DNA from: Thermotogaceae bacterium
Lineage (GTDB): Bacteria; Thermotogota; Thermotogae; MWEM01
Direction: 5' to 3'
Assembly (NCBI GenBank): GCA_012744415.1
Contig: JAAYCF010000208.1
Span: 1-41,096, forward strand
Length of the DNA: 41,096 nt
Numbering within the stretch: position 1 is the first letter of the stretch; every line of letters starts with the position of its first letter. The notes below the pieces were generated by a model that was not told the origin of the DNA, did no database searches, and saw only the letters and a list, made by a program, of their open reading frames with translations. A program made the translations under genes and the position numbers. Shown piece after piece: positions 29,481 to 37,869 of this stretch.

Positions 29481-29520
29481 AAAAAGGGATCCGGATAAGA
29501 CCCACCGCATCCGGATCCCT
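29481..29520 (-). terminator. Intrinsic terminator/attenuator between the bmpA-like gene and the ATP-binding gene
   Basis: Minus strand AGGGATCCGGAT-N12-ATCCGGATCCCT followed by T5. Confidence 0.8.
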
Positions 29521-29537
29521 GACGATTTTTGGGTTAC

Positions 29538-30533
29538 TTACTGTAAAAACGCCTCGACGCCGGCTTCGCTGTCGGGTACGACAAATTCGCCTTCGATGGC
29601 CATCGTTTCCAAACCTTTCAGCATCACAAGAACCCACGCCGGGATAATATCGCGGGTATACTTCATTTCACTTAATGTGGCGCCGCCCTCTACTAAACCG
29701 AGGTTTTCATGGCCCCCTTCGAAAAATCCTTCATAAGCGTCTTTTACGGCATAGTAAGAGGCCATATTGACACCCTTCATCGCAGAGGTCAAGATACGGC
29801 CAGGAGCTAAATGGTCCTGATCGACGTCCACACCAATCGCATAGAACCCTTCTCCGGCAGATTTCGCCGCTTCAAAAGTCCCCAAGCCGCAAAGACCGGC
29901 CGCGGCGAAAACGATATCGGCGCCTTGAGAATACTGCGCTTCGGTCATCGTTTTGCCTTTTTGAGAATCGGTGAAGCTTTGGGTGTAGCCAATCAACACT
30001 TGCACATCGTCATTGAACAAGTCGTTCCACATGATGACTCCCGCCCGGTATCCCCATTCGAAGCGTTGGACCGGAGGAATCGGTATCCCGCCGATAAATC
30101 CGAGCACATCGGTCTCGGTCATCGCGGCCGCCAAAAATCCGGCTAAAAAGGCGCATTCGTGTTCTTTGAAGGTGTAAGTCTTCACATTCGGAATACCCGT
30201 TTCCGAAATATCGATACCAACAAAATAAACATTCGGATATTGAGGAGCCACTTGTTTCAGCGCGTCTTCCATCATAAATCCGACGGCGATGACAACTTTT
30301 GACTCTTTCGCCGCATTTGACAGGTTCGGCACATAGTCCGCCTGTTCGTAGGACTGAACCACCTTCGCGGTAATGCCTAACTCCTCTTCTGCCGTTTTGA
30401 CACCGGCCCAGGTACCGTCGTTAAAGGATTGGTCTCCGAGACCACCCGTATCGGTGACCATCGTTACGATAAAATTCCCAAAAAACATGGTTGAGACGAG
30501 AAGAACCAGCGCGAGTACCAACACTCTTTTCAT
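29538..30533 (-). CDS. BMP-family (BmpA/PnrA-like) nucleoside-binding protein
   Basis: FIVTMVTDTGGLGDQSFNDGTWAGVKTAEEELGI; AVGFMMEDALKQVAPQYPNVYFVGIDI; KEHECAFLAGFLAAAMTETDVLGFIGG; IGVDVDQDHLAPGRILTSAMK. Confidence 0.92.
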   Translation of the reverse strand: MKRVLVLALVLLVSTMFFGNFIVTMVTDTGGLGDQSFNDGTWAGVKTAEEELGITAKVVQSYEQADYVPNLSNAAKESKVVIAVGFMMEDALKQVAPQYPNVYFVGIDISETGIPNVKTYTFKEHECAFLAGFLAAAMTETDVLGFIGGIPIPPVQRFEWGYRAGVIMWNDLFNDDVQVLIGYTQSFTDSQKGKTMTEAQYSQGADIVFAAAGLCGLGTFEAAKSAGEGFYAIGVDVDQDHLAPGRILTSAMKGVNMASYYAVKDAYEGFFEGGHENLGLVEGGATLSEMKYTRDIIPAWVLVMLKGLETMAIEGEFVVPDSEAGVEAFLQ

Positions 30534-32275
30534 TGTTTCTTTCCCTCCTTTTGATATGTTTTCCAGCTAAGATAGACAGAAAACAGAAAACATGTTATGG
30601 CAAGAACTAATACGAACATTCCGGGATGGTTTTCCGTTAGAGGGAGCAATGGGTACCCTCTTTCAACCAACAGATGGATATCGGTTCTAAAAAGTTGTAC
30701 AAAAAAAGGAATCCAAGCGGCAACATAGAGGACCATAAAAAAGCGCTTCCCGGGTCTAAATACGATTAAGGCTGCCGTGGCCAGTGTAATGAGCAGGAGC
30801 GCATAGCTCCCTTCGATCGACTGAAAGAGATAAAAATCCGGACTGATAAAATCAGAATCGACTTGGGTAGCGTAAGACTGCATCACAACCGGTTCCAAAG
30901 GCTGGAATCGGGAGGATTTCCACTTGCTCGTCAAGTAGGATTCCGTATCCCGCCGCAGTTGTATTCCAGAAAACGGCATCGCCTTTTCCAAACGTTTTTC
31001 TATGATCTCAGCGTACCGGGTCGTCGCTTCCCGACTAATCAGGTAATCGTTGAAGGGCTCCTCATAGAAACCGCGTTTCCACTCGAAAAGCTCTTCTTTC
31101 AGCACCTCATACACGGCGGACTGATAAAAGGTTTCTTGGCGATCCATCCTCAGCGGTTCCGGAGAGATCCAATAAGGGAAAAACCAGAGAACACCCATCG
31201 CCAGATACATCGAAAGGGTGACCCATTCCATCCCCCCTCGCTTTTTTTTATTAAAGACTCTGGACAACCACAGAATCAGAGAAAAACTCAAGAGAGAAAA
31301 GGTCAGGAGTCCATAAATAAAAGCTTCTGAATCGGAGAAGAGGTATCCGTGAGTATAATATTGCACGATGGCTTCAAAGACGATGAGGAGCGTCAAGACC
31401 GGAAAACGCCACTTTTTAATAACCAACAGGGCGAGGAGAACCAACCCGTACGCTAAAAACCGATAAGACCAAAGGTTCACGACCTTAGGCGTTTTTTCCA
31501 CAAAGGCTTTTGCGAACTCCGTTTGGTCGGGCAACAGCGTCGTATAGACCGGAGAGCCGACAATTTGCGCTTGCCTCTTGATCAACCGGTCTAGATCTTG
31601 GTCCGATATTGATTTGGCGGTTTCGGTTTTTACCCGGTCGACCGCTTGTTTCAAACTCGTTTCCGTGTCTGTCGTAAAACCCGAAGATAAGAGCGGAAAG
31701 ATTACCGAATCGGGTGTAAAAGCATACCGCAATCTCGTTCGCAGCGCTTTCGCGGGAGGATCGATCGAAAAACGCTCATCAGGAGGCAAATTGACAATTC
31801 CTACCCCGTATCCAATCCAATGAGAAAAATATTGGACCGCCGTATCGCGTAACTGGGTATTCGCTTGGTTATAAGTCGTATAGTAAGGGGCAAAACTGTT
31901 TAAACCTCCGACCGTCAGGTCCCCGTTGAACAGGGATGCGGACAAATAAGCCAGATAGGCTGCCAGAGATAAATCCTCATTGATATCTCCGGTTTTGATA
32001 TTGTCGAAAACGAGCTCAAGGAGCTTGTTCACATCGTAAAATCGTTCATCATCACGAATAGGGCCGATCATGGCCAAGCGGTATTTGCGGTAAACGGAGA
32101 TATCATTGATCGCTTCGAAGATCTGGTTGGACTGATCCTGGGGCTGCGCAATCCATTCTTCGAATCGCTCAAGGGATTCATCAAAACTGATTCCCCAGAT
32201 GACGACGAAAAATGAAAGAAAGAATATGAGTAGCGCTCGTTTTTTCACCCGTATCTCCTCCGAGGAAGTCTCCAT
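30530..32275 (-). CDS. Polytopic membrane protein of unknown function, 581 aa
   Basis: N-terminal hydrophobic segment, about 240-aa extracytoplasmic-like region, several TM stretches, a second soluble segment of about 100 aa, then three TM stretches; no family recognised. TGA stop overlaps the bmpA-like ATG (ATGA). Confidence 0.85.
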   Translation of the reverse strand: METSSEEIRVKKRALLIFFLSFFVVIWGISFDESLERFEEWIAQPQDQSNQIFEAINDISVYRKYRLAMIGPIRDDERFYDVNKLLELVFDNIKTGDINEDLSLAAYLAYLSASLFNGDLTVGGLNSFAPYYTTYNQANTQLRDTAVQYFSHWIGYGVGIVNLPPDERFSIDPPAKALRTRLRYAFTPDSVIFPLLSSGFTTDTETSLKQAVDRVKTETAKSISDQDLDRLIKRQAQIVGSPVYTTLLPDQTEFAKAFVEKTPKVVNLWSYRFLAYGLVLLALLVIKKWRFPVLTLLIVFEAIVQYYTHGYLFSDSEAFIYGLLTFSLLSFSLILWLSRVFNKKKRGGMEWVTLSMYLAMGVLWFFPYWISPEPLRMDRQETFYQSAVYEVLKEELFEWKRGFYEEPFNDYLISREATTRYAEIIEKRLEKAMPFSGIQLRRDTESYLTSKWKSSRFQPLEPVVMQSYATQVDSDFISPDFYLFQSIEGSYALLLITLATAALIVFRPGKRFFMVLYVAAWIPFFVQLFRTDIHLLVERGYPLLPLTENHPGMFVLVLAITCFLFSVYLSWKTYQKEGKKQ

Positions 32276-32293
32276 TCCGATACCCGACGGATA

Positions 32294-32302
32294 ATTATAA
32301 CA
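32294..32302 (-). promoter_or_regulatory. Candidate extended -10 promoter element (TGTTATAAT) upstream of the 581-aa membrane protein
   Basis: TGn-TATAAT on the minus strand, about 20 bp upstream of the ORF start. Confidence 0.45.
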
Positions 32303-32343
32303 TGGTCACACGAAAATCAGAAACCCTCAAGATTCGAGCGAAA

Positions 32344-32973
32344 TTAGAAAGCCCCATAGATAATCCAGCGGAAAAGAAGAGAAACGGCTATCCCCAGCGC
32401 CGGACTGATTAACCAGAGCGGATGGTTTTTTTTCTTGAATATCAGACGGTACACCACCGCGCATCCTATCGATACCAAAGCCAACAGCCAATTCAGCGCT
32501 AAAATGAAAATAAAGATGGCTAAACGTTCGGAAATGCCTTCCGACTCATTGTCAATCTTCGGAATCCACCCGATCATTCTGAAGATTTGAGTGGGGATGA
32601 CGGATACCGTGACCATGCCCACAAGGTACATCGCGAACGGGGGCGTGATATAAGAGCCGCTGAAGAAAGCCGAACTGATGATGCCGAGAACGAGGAAAGA
32701 AAGCCAGGAAAAAACTTCAACCCACCAGACGTTTTTCTTTGAGATCCGAAGGAAATCGACGCAGAAGTGCAGGATCAGAGAACCCGCGAACAGGACCATG
32801 CCAAACCCCGATGAGAAAACAGTGTCGAAGGTAAACGCGAGAAATACCAGAATGAACCAAACCGTATGCTTAAGAATGGTTAACGGCGAACGTTCCCCAT
32901 ATAGTTTCATGGGGTTTGTAAAGGAGTAATCCGCAACCGAATGCGCCAAGAACAGATGCAACGCCAACATCAT
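32344..32973 (-). CDS. DUF3307-like membrane protein
   Basis: LHLFLAHSVADYSFTNPMKLYGERSPLTILKHTVWFILVFLAF...SLILHFCVDFLRI: H...D...H...HxxxD pattern in an integral membrane protein. Confidence 0.6.
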   Translation of the reverse strand: MMLALHLFLAHSVADYSFTNPMKLYGERSPLTILKHTVWFILVFLAFTFDTVFSSGFGMVLFAGSLILHFCVDFLRISKKNVWWVEVFSWLSFLVLGIISSAFFSGSYITPPFAMYLVGMVTVSVIPTQIFRMIGWIPKIDNESEGISERLAIFIFILALNWLLALVSIGCAVVYRLIFKKKNHPLWLISPALGIAVSLLFRWIIYGAF

Positions 32974-33872
32974 TTCCCCTCCAAAACATCCGCGCCGATC
33001 GCGCTCTTCAAAGAAACAATCGCTACCTCCAGCTGGTCATCGTCGGGTTCGGCCGTCGTCATCCGCTGCAAAAGCATACCCGGTACCGCCATCGCCCGAA
33101 AGAAAGGAGAATCCAGATGTTTCGCGGTTACCCGCTGGAATTCATAAGCCAAGGAGGCAATAACCGGAATAAAAAGGATTCGGATAAGAAACTTTTGCCA
33201 AAATCCCACGTTCCATATCGCTCCGACGATCGTTAAGACGATAATCGCGGCGACCATCGTGATGAAAAGAAAGCTGGTGCCGCAACGAGGATGGATGCGC
33301 GAATATTTCCTGACCTCGTCCACCGTCAGTTCGACGCCCGCCTCGTGGGCATGGACTGTTTTATGTTCGGCACCATGGTATTCGAAAACGCGTTTCACAT
33401 CTTTCGAACGAGAAACCGCCCAAATATAAAGAATGAGGATAACCGTTCGGATAATCCCTTCAAAAAGCGCGAATAAGGCAGCGTTTCCTTTTACCGCCGG
33501 TATTAGCTGGGCTAACAGAAGCGGAGCCAGCACAAATAAACCGATCGCGAATAATAAGGCGAAAAGGATGGCTCCAACGATATCCTTCTTTTTAAGTTCT
33601 TCTCCCGTTTCTTGAGAAGAGACCTCTGCTGACCAGCTCAAAGCCACGATGCCCATGTACATCGAATCCCATAACACAAAAATGCCGCGTATAAAAGGTT
33701 TGCCTAAAAGACGATACCGTTTTATCAGCATCGGTTTGTCATATTCTCGGGTTACGATCTTTCGATCAGGTTGCCTAACCGCGATCGTCGTTTTTTTCGC
33801 CCGCATCAAAACGCCTTCTATGACCGCTTGGCCTCCCGCGGCCATACTTTCTTCAGCTTGTAATAAATTCAT
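32970..33872 (-). CDS. DUF1385 family protein (YqhQ-like)
   Basis: GGQAVIEGVLMRAKKTTIAVRQPDRKIVTRE; FVLWDSMYMGI; EYHGAEHKTVHAHEAGVELTVDEVRKYSRIHPRCGTSFLF. Confidence 0.93.
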   Translation of the reverse strand: MNLLQAEESMAAGGQAVIEGVLMRAKKTTIAVRQPDRKIVTREYDKPMLIKRYRLLGKPFIRGIFVLWDSMYMGIVALSWSAEVSSQETGEELKKKDIVGAILFALLFAIGLFVLAPLLLAQLIPAVKGNAALFALFEGIIRTVILILYIWAVSRSKDVKRVFEYHGAEHKTVHAHEAGVELTVDEVRKYSRIHPRCGTSFLFITMVAAIIVLTIVGAIWNVGFWQKFLIRILFIPVIASLAYEFQRVTAKHLDSPFFRAMAVPGMLLQRMTTAEPDDDQLEVAIVSLKSAIGADVLEGK

Positions 33873-34126
33873 TCTACGCCTACCTTTATGCCGATTTTTT
33901 CCGCGTATTCTCTTTCCATCAGGACTGAGAAAAAGCGTTTTGTCTTAATATCCTCATCCGTGTCGGCCCCGATGAAGAACAGGGTCATCTTTTGACGGAA
34001 GTTGTCTCTTTCTTCTTCACTGAACGATAAAATACGCCCCAGGATTTCTCTGAGGCGTTCATCTTCAATACATGCTATCGCAATTTGATTTAACTCTTCT
34101 TCTGAAGGAGTTTTGAAATCCCTCAT
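33869..34126 (-). CDS. Hypothetical protein, 85 aa
   Basis: MRDFKTPSEEELNQIAIACIEDERLREILGRILSFSEEERDNFRQKMTLFFIGADTDEDIKTKRFFSVLMEREYAEKIGIKVGVE; 4-nt overlaps with both neighbours support it being real. Confidence 0.8.
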   Translation of the reverse strand: MRDFKTPSEEELNQIAIACIEDERLREILGRILSFSEEERDNFRQKMTLFFIGADTDEDIKTKRFFSVLMEREYAEKIGIKVGVE

Positions 34127-34404
34127 TCATCAACTTTTGGCTTCTCTACCGCTGTCACTTTGACCGAGATGGCCGTTCTAGTCTCGCCGTCAATATTGAC
34201 GTCTTCAAAGCTGGGAACCATATAGAGATCTTTTTGCTGTTCGTCCAAAAACCGCCTCGCGATCGCGACAGCTTTGACCGATTGGTTCACAGCCCCGGCT
34301 CCGATCGCCTGCAGTTCGACGCACTGGTTTTTACTGAGTTCGCCCGCTATCGCACCTGCGACTTTGTTTGGATTGGAATTGGAGCTTACTTTCAAAACTT
34401 CCAT
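34123..34404 (-). CDS. spoVS: Stage V sporulation protein S (SpoVS) family protein
   Basis: MEVLKVSSNSNPNKVAGAIAGELSKNQCVELQAIGAGAVNQSVKAVAIARRFL. Confidence 0.93.
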   Translation of the reverse strand: MEVLKVSSNSNPNKVAGAIAGELSKNQCVELQAIGAGAVNQSVKAVAIARRFLDEQQKDLYMVPSFEDVNIDGETRTAISVKVTAVEKPKVDE

Positions 34405-34479
34405 GGTTCGTTCCTCCTTTGACTGGTATAGACCCGAATAACGTAAACGGAAGAAAACATCAGTTTACAGTTTCATTCT

Positions 34480-34508
34480 ATTATACCATGTTTGATAGCT
34501 TACCGCAA
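34480..34508 (-). promoter_or_regulatory. Candidate promoter for the spoVS operon
   Basis: Minus strand TTGCGG-17 nt-TATAAT with TGG extended -10. Confidence 0.7.
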
Positions 34509-34530
34509 CGCGCTCCAAATGCCTTCGCTT

Positions 34531-34989
34531 TTAAGAACCCTGCTCTGAAATACTAAAACTGCCGACGGGCAAAACGCCATAGGTAATGGCGCCATTCGTG
34601 ATGGCTTTGCTGGCAACCGTGCCGGTAAATTCCAGGATATCGTTATAGTCGATCTCTTTGGCTTTAAAGGTCAGAGAAGTATCGGATTCTTTATACTCTC
34701 CGGTGGTAACGTTGAATTTGTAAGATTCTGCGCCGATTCGTTCCCCGGTAGTCGGAAGGTAAAAGGTTATCGTCCCGCCGTTTATCTTCGAATTCCCTAA
34801 AAGCCATTCGAACTTAAACGAAATGGAAACCGCGTAAGTTCCCGTCGCCACATCGCCGGCGGCCTGAAGCAACTCTACGGTACCCACCCAATTTTTCCCC
34901 ACGGCTGTCCCTTTGAATAACACGCAAGAACTGAGAATGAAAACTAATGATACGACCGCAATTAGTACCCCTAACCCTCTTTTTTTCAA
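34531..34989 (-). CDS. Putative lipoprotein of unknown function, 152 aa
   Basis: Probable TTG start with RBS GGAGGTG; MKKRGLGVLIAVVSLVFILSSC lipobox; beta-rich mature region. Confidence 0.7.
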   Translation of the reverse strand: MKKRGLGVLIAVVSLVFILSSCVLFKGTAVGKNWVGTVELLQAAGDVATGTYAVSISFKFEWLLGNSKINGGTITFYLPTTGERIGAESYKFNVTTGEYKESDTSLTFKAKEIDYNDILEFTGTVASKAITNGAITYGVLPVGSFSISEQGS

Positions 34990-35154
34990 AATAGACACCT
35001 CCAGTATGATTATGAATCCCAAAACGCCTCTATTAGACAAAATTGATGTTTTTCTATCGGATCGCCGCCGGGCAAAGGACCTTGATCTCTTCCCAAACAG
35101 TCACAAATAAAGTCAAATAGACGGAAACCAACCGTTTTAAAATGGTCACCATGA

Positions 35155-35544
35155 TTAAGACGATTCTTTACGCCGCTTATTTTCCAATTTTCTGACGTTC
35201 GTTAAAAAATAGACCCATCGACGGTAAATCTCTCGGCTCCAGGATTCGACCATGGGAGTCCCATCTTCCCGTTCAAAGAGTTCATAACCGATCAGATACG
35301 GATATAGGAAAAAAGAGCAATTGTCATCTTTTTTCAACTCCGCGCTCGGATAGGGAGAATCGTTTACCAATTGGAAAGCCAGGATCAATTCTCTTAGCTT
35401 TTGTTTTTCGATCGGACGTAAGGAATCGGAGATCTTGCTCTTCATGCAGGTAGCGCAAAGGCGCACCGTCTTTCCGGCGTATTCCGAATCCAACATATAA
35501 GCGGTAACCCGTTCGGTTGTTCCGCAATAATCACAACGATCCAT
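35155..35544 (-). CDS. Small putative zinc-binding protein (CxxC...CxxC), 129 aa, unknown function
   Basis: MDRCDYCGTTERVTAYMLDSEYAGKTVRLCATCMKSK; overlaps the 3' end of pth by 14 nt. Confidence 0.75.
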   Translation of the reverse strand: MDRCDYCGTTERVTAYMLDSEYAGKTVRLCATCMKSKISDSLRPIEKQKLRELILAFQLVNDSPYPSAELKKDDNCSFFLYPYLIGYELFEREDGTPMVESWSREIYRRWVYFLTNVRKLENKRRKESS

Positions 35545-36127
35545 ATTTCTCCTTCGAAAGTCTATTGATTTGGTTCATGACTATCTCTACCCGCTCGTAA
35601 GTCAATCGTTCCATCGCGTCGGTGACGACATCGATGGTCTCGGCTATCACGGACCGCTCCGAAGCCCTCAAAGGCCGCAACACATAATCTGAAAGATCCA
35701 TCTCGTTAGGCTTGGGGCCAATCCCTATCCGTATTCTCGCGATTTCTTGGCTTCCAGCGACTCCCAAAATCGACCGGATGCCTTTGTGACCCCCATCCGA
35801 TCCTCTCGCCCGTATTCGGACAGCCCCCAGAGGTAAAGCCACATCGTCATAGATGATAACGCTCTCGCCGTCAGCGTAGCCGAACTGCTTCTGAGCGCGA
35901 CGATACGCCTCTCCGCTATTGTTCATGTAGGTGAGCGGCTTGATCAATAGATAGGCGTTGCCGAACCGGTCTTTGCAACTCCAATAATGATAAAGCATCG
36001 GAAGGAAACGAGACTCCAATATCTCTTTCCGATGCGTTATCACGAATTGGTCGATCGCTTGAAAACCGAGATTGTGCTTGGAATCGTGATACTCGGTTCC
36101 CGGATTTCCAAGGCCGAAGAACACCAT
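35531..36127 (-). CDS. pth: Peptidyl-tRNA hydrolase
   Basis: MVFFGLGNPGTEYHDSKHNLGFQAIDQF; LIKPLTYMNNSGEA; VIIYDDVALPLGAVRIRARGSDGGHKGIRSI. Start M10 of the track ORF preferred. Confidence 0.97.
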   Translation of the reverse strand: MVFFGLGNPGTEYHDSKHNLGFQAIDQFVITHRKEILESRFLPMLYHYWSCKDRFGNAYLLIKPLTYMNNSGEAYRRAQKQFGYADGESVIIYDDVALPLGAVRIRARGSDGGHKGIRSILGVAGSQEIARIRIGIGPKPNEMDLSDYVLRPLRASERSVIAETIDVVTDAMERLTYERVEIVMNQINRLSKEKYGSL

Positions 36128-36167
36128 CTCCCCGTCTCCTTCGGTATGATTCAACTCTCGCGAACCC

Positions 36168-36824
36168 TTATTTCTCTTCCTTCTTCTCTTCCTTCTTTTC
36201 TTTAATGACTTCCGGCTGCGTGACTCCTTCTTCTCCGGCCGTCTCCTCTTCCGCTTCTTCCTTCGGCATCGTCACCGCTAAGAGGATTTCTTCGGAGTCC
36301 AGAAGCGATTTGACTCCGGCGGGGAGGCGGAGATCCTTCACTTTCAAGAAATGACCCAGATCGAGGTCGGAAATATCCACCGTCACCTTTTCCGGAATGT
36401 CTTTCGGCAATGCCTCCACTTCGACTGATTCATAGAAAGTGTCGACACGGCCTCCCTGATCGACCCCTTTGGGTGTATTCAGGTATTCGATCGGCACTTC
36501 GATGCGCATCACGTGGCCTTCCGATGGAACAAAAAAATCGAAATGGATCGGCAAATCCGTTACTTTATGCCGCTGAACCTGCTTCAGATAGGCTCTTTTC
36601 ACCATTGAACCGCCGTCAGACTTCGTAATTTTCAAATCGATAGAGGTTGTCGTCGAGACCTTTTGGATCATGATCAAAAACTCATCTCTGCCCACCTCGA
36701 TGTTCAACGGGCCAAAATCCGGCCCATAAGCGGTTCCCGGGAGAATCTTCTCCACTCTCAATTTCCGAGAGCCAGATGTTCTTAATCGGGTCCTTTCCGA
36801 TACTTCCAAAACTTGCTTCGCCAT
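36168..36824 (-). CDS. rplY: 50S ribosomal protein L25, long Ctc form
   Basis: MAKQVLEVSERTRLRTSGSRKLR...VPIEYLNTPKGVDQGG; position between prs and pth; acidic/Lys-rich C-terminal tail. Confidence 0.92.
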   Translation of the reverse strand: MAKQVLEVSERTRLRTSGSRKLRVEKILPGTAYGPDFGPLNIEVGRDEFLIMIQKVSTTTSIDLKITKSDGGSMVKRAYLKQVQRHKVTDLPIHFDFFVPSEGHVMRIEVPIEYLNTPKGVDQGGRVDTFYESVEVEALPKDIPEKVTVDISDLDLGHFLKVKDLRLPAGVKSLLDSEEILLAVTMPKEEAEEETAGEEGVTQPEVIKEKKEEKKEEK

Positions 36825-36864
36825 GTTACTCCTCCTCATTTATCTAGAAAAAAATTGTTCTCGT

Positions 36865-37815
36865 TTATCTAAAAAGGATACTGACAGAAAGGTTCTTCCG
36901 CACTCGAATAACAGCCTCACCGAGTAAATGAGAGATATCGAGTATTTTAAATTTGTCGGTCAGTGAGCGATGCGGTACGGTATTCGTCAGCAATATCCGT
37001 TCGATAACGGAATTTTGAAGCAATTCCACCGCTTCTCCCGATAACAACCCGTGGGCGGCGCATGCCTGAACGCTTACCGCTCCTACGTTCAGTAACGTTT
37101 CCGCGGCTCCCACCAATGACCGGCCTGTATCGATCATATCATCGAACAGGATGACTTTTTTCCCTTTTACCTCTCCGACAACATTAACGATCTCGGCCAC
37201 GTTGTCACGGGGCCGGCGTTTGTCTAGGATCGCCAGTGAGGTCTTCATCTTTTCGGCAAATCTTCTGACACGTTTAACTCCTCCCACATCGGGAGAAACG
37301 ATCACATATTCCTCGGGATTGAAAGACGCTTCCTCGGTAAAGTAATTGATGAATACCGGAAAAGACTGCAGGTTATCCAAAGGAATATCGAAAAAACCCT
37401 GTATTTGATCTGAATGCAAATCGACGGTGACAATCCTCTTGGCGCCCGCAACGGTGATCAGATTGGCCACCAATTTAGCGCTGATCGGATCACGGCCTCT
37501 GGCTTTTCTATCCTGACGCGCGTACCCGTAGTAGGGCATAATAATCGATACCGAATTGGCGGAGGCGCGGCAAAAGGCGTCGATCATCACGAGCAGTTCC
37601 ATGAGGTTGTCGTTCGCTGGATTACACGTGGATTGAATGATGAAAACGTCATGACCCCGCACTGTCTCCCCGATTTTAATATTGACTTCTCCGTCGGCAA
37701 ACTTCCCGATATCGATCTCTCCCAACTTGATGGACATATAGTCCGCCATTTTTTGGGCGAGTTCCGGGTTGGACGATCCGGCGAAAACTTTCATTTCAGG
37801 TCGATTATAAGGCAT
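36865..37815 (-). CDS. prs: Ribose-phosphate pyrophosphokinase
   Basis: MKVFAGSSNPELAQKMADYMSIKLGEIDIGKFADGEVNIKIGETVRGHDVFIIQSTC; YYGYARQDRKARGRDPISAKLVANLI; VILFDDMIDTGRSL. Confidence 0.98.
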   Translation of the reverse strand: MPYNRPEMKVFAGSSNPELAQKMADYMSIKLGEIDIGKFADGEVNIKIGETVRGHDVFIIQSTCNPANDNLMELLVMIDAFCRASANSVSIIMPYYGYARQDRKARGRDPISAKLVANLITVAGAKRIVTVDLHSDQIQGFFDIPLDNLQSFPVFINYFTEEASFNPEEYVIVSPDVGGVKRVRRFAEKMKTSLAILDKRRPRDNVAEIVNVVGEVKGKKVILFDDMIDTGRSLVGAAETLLNVGAVSVQACAAHGLLSGEAVELLQNSVIERILLTNTVPHRSLTDKFKILDISHLLGEAVIRVRKNLSVSILFR

Positions 37816-37869
37816 ACCTTTCGATCCCCTTCCAAAAGAAAGACCCCATTGTCTTTCATCGCTCTACGG

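Noticed and set aside
36180-36240. Short CTTCCTTCTTCTC-type repeats
   Set aside because: They encode the EEKKEEKKEEK tail of L25; low-complexity codons rather than a functional repeat.
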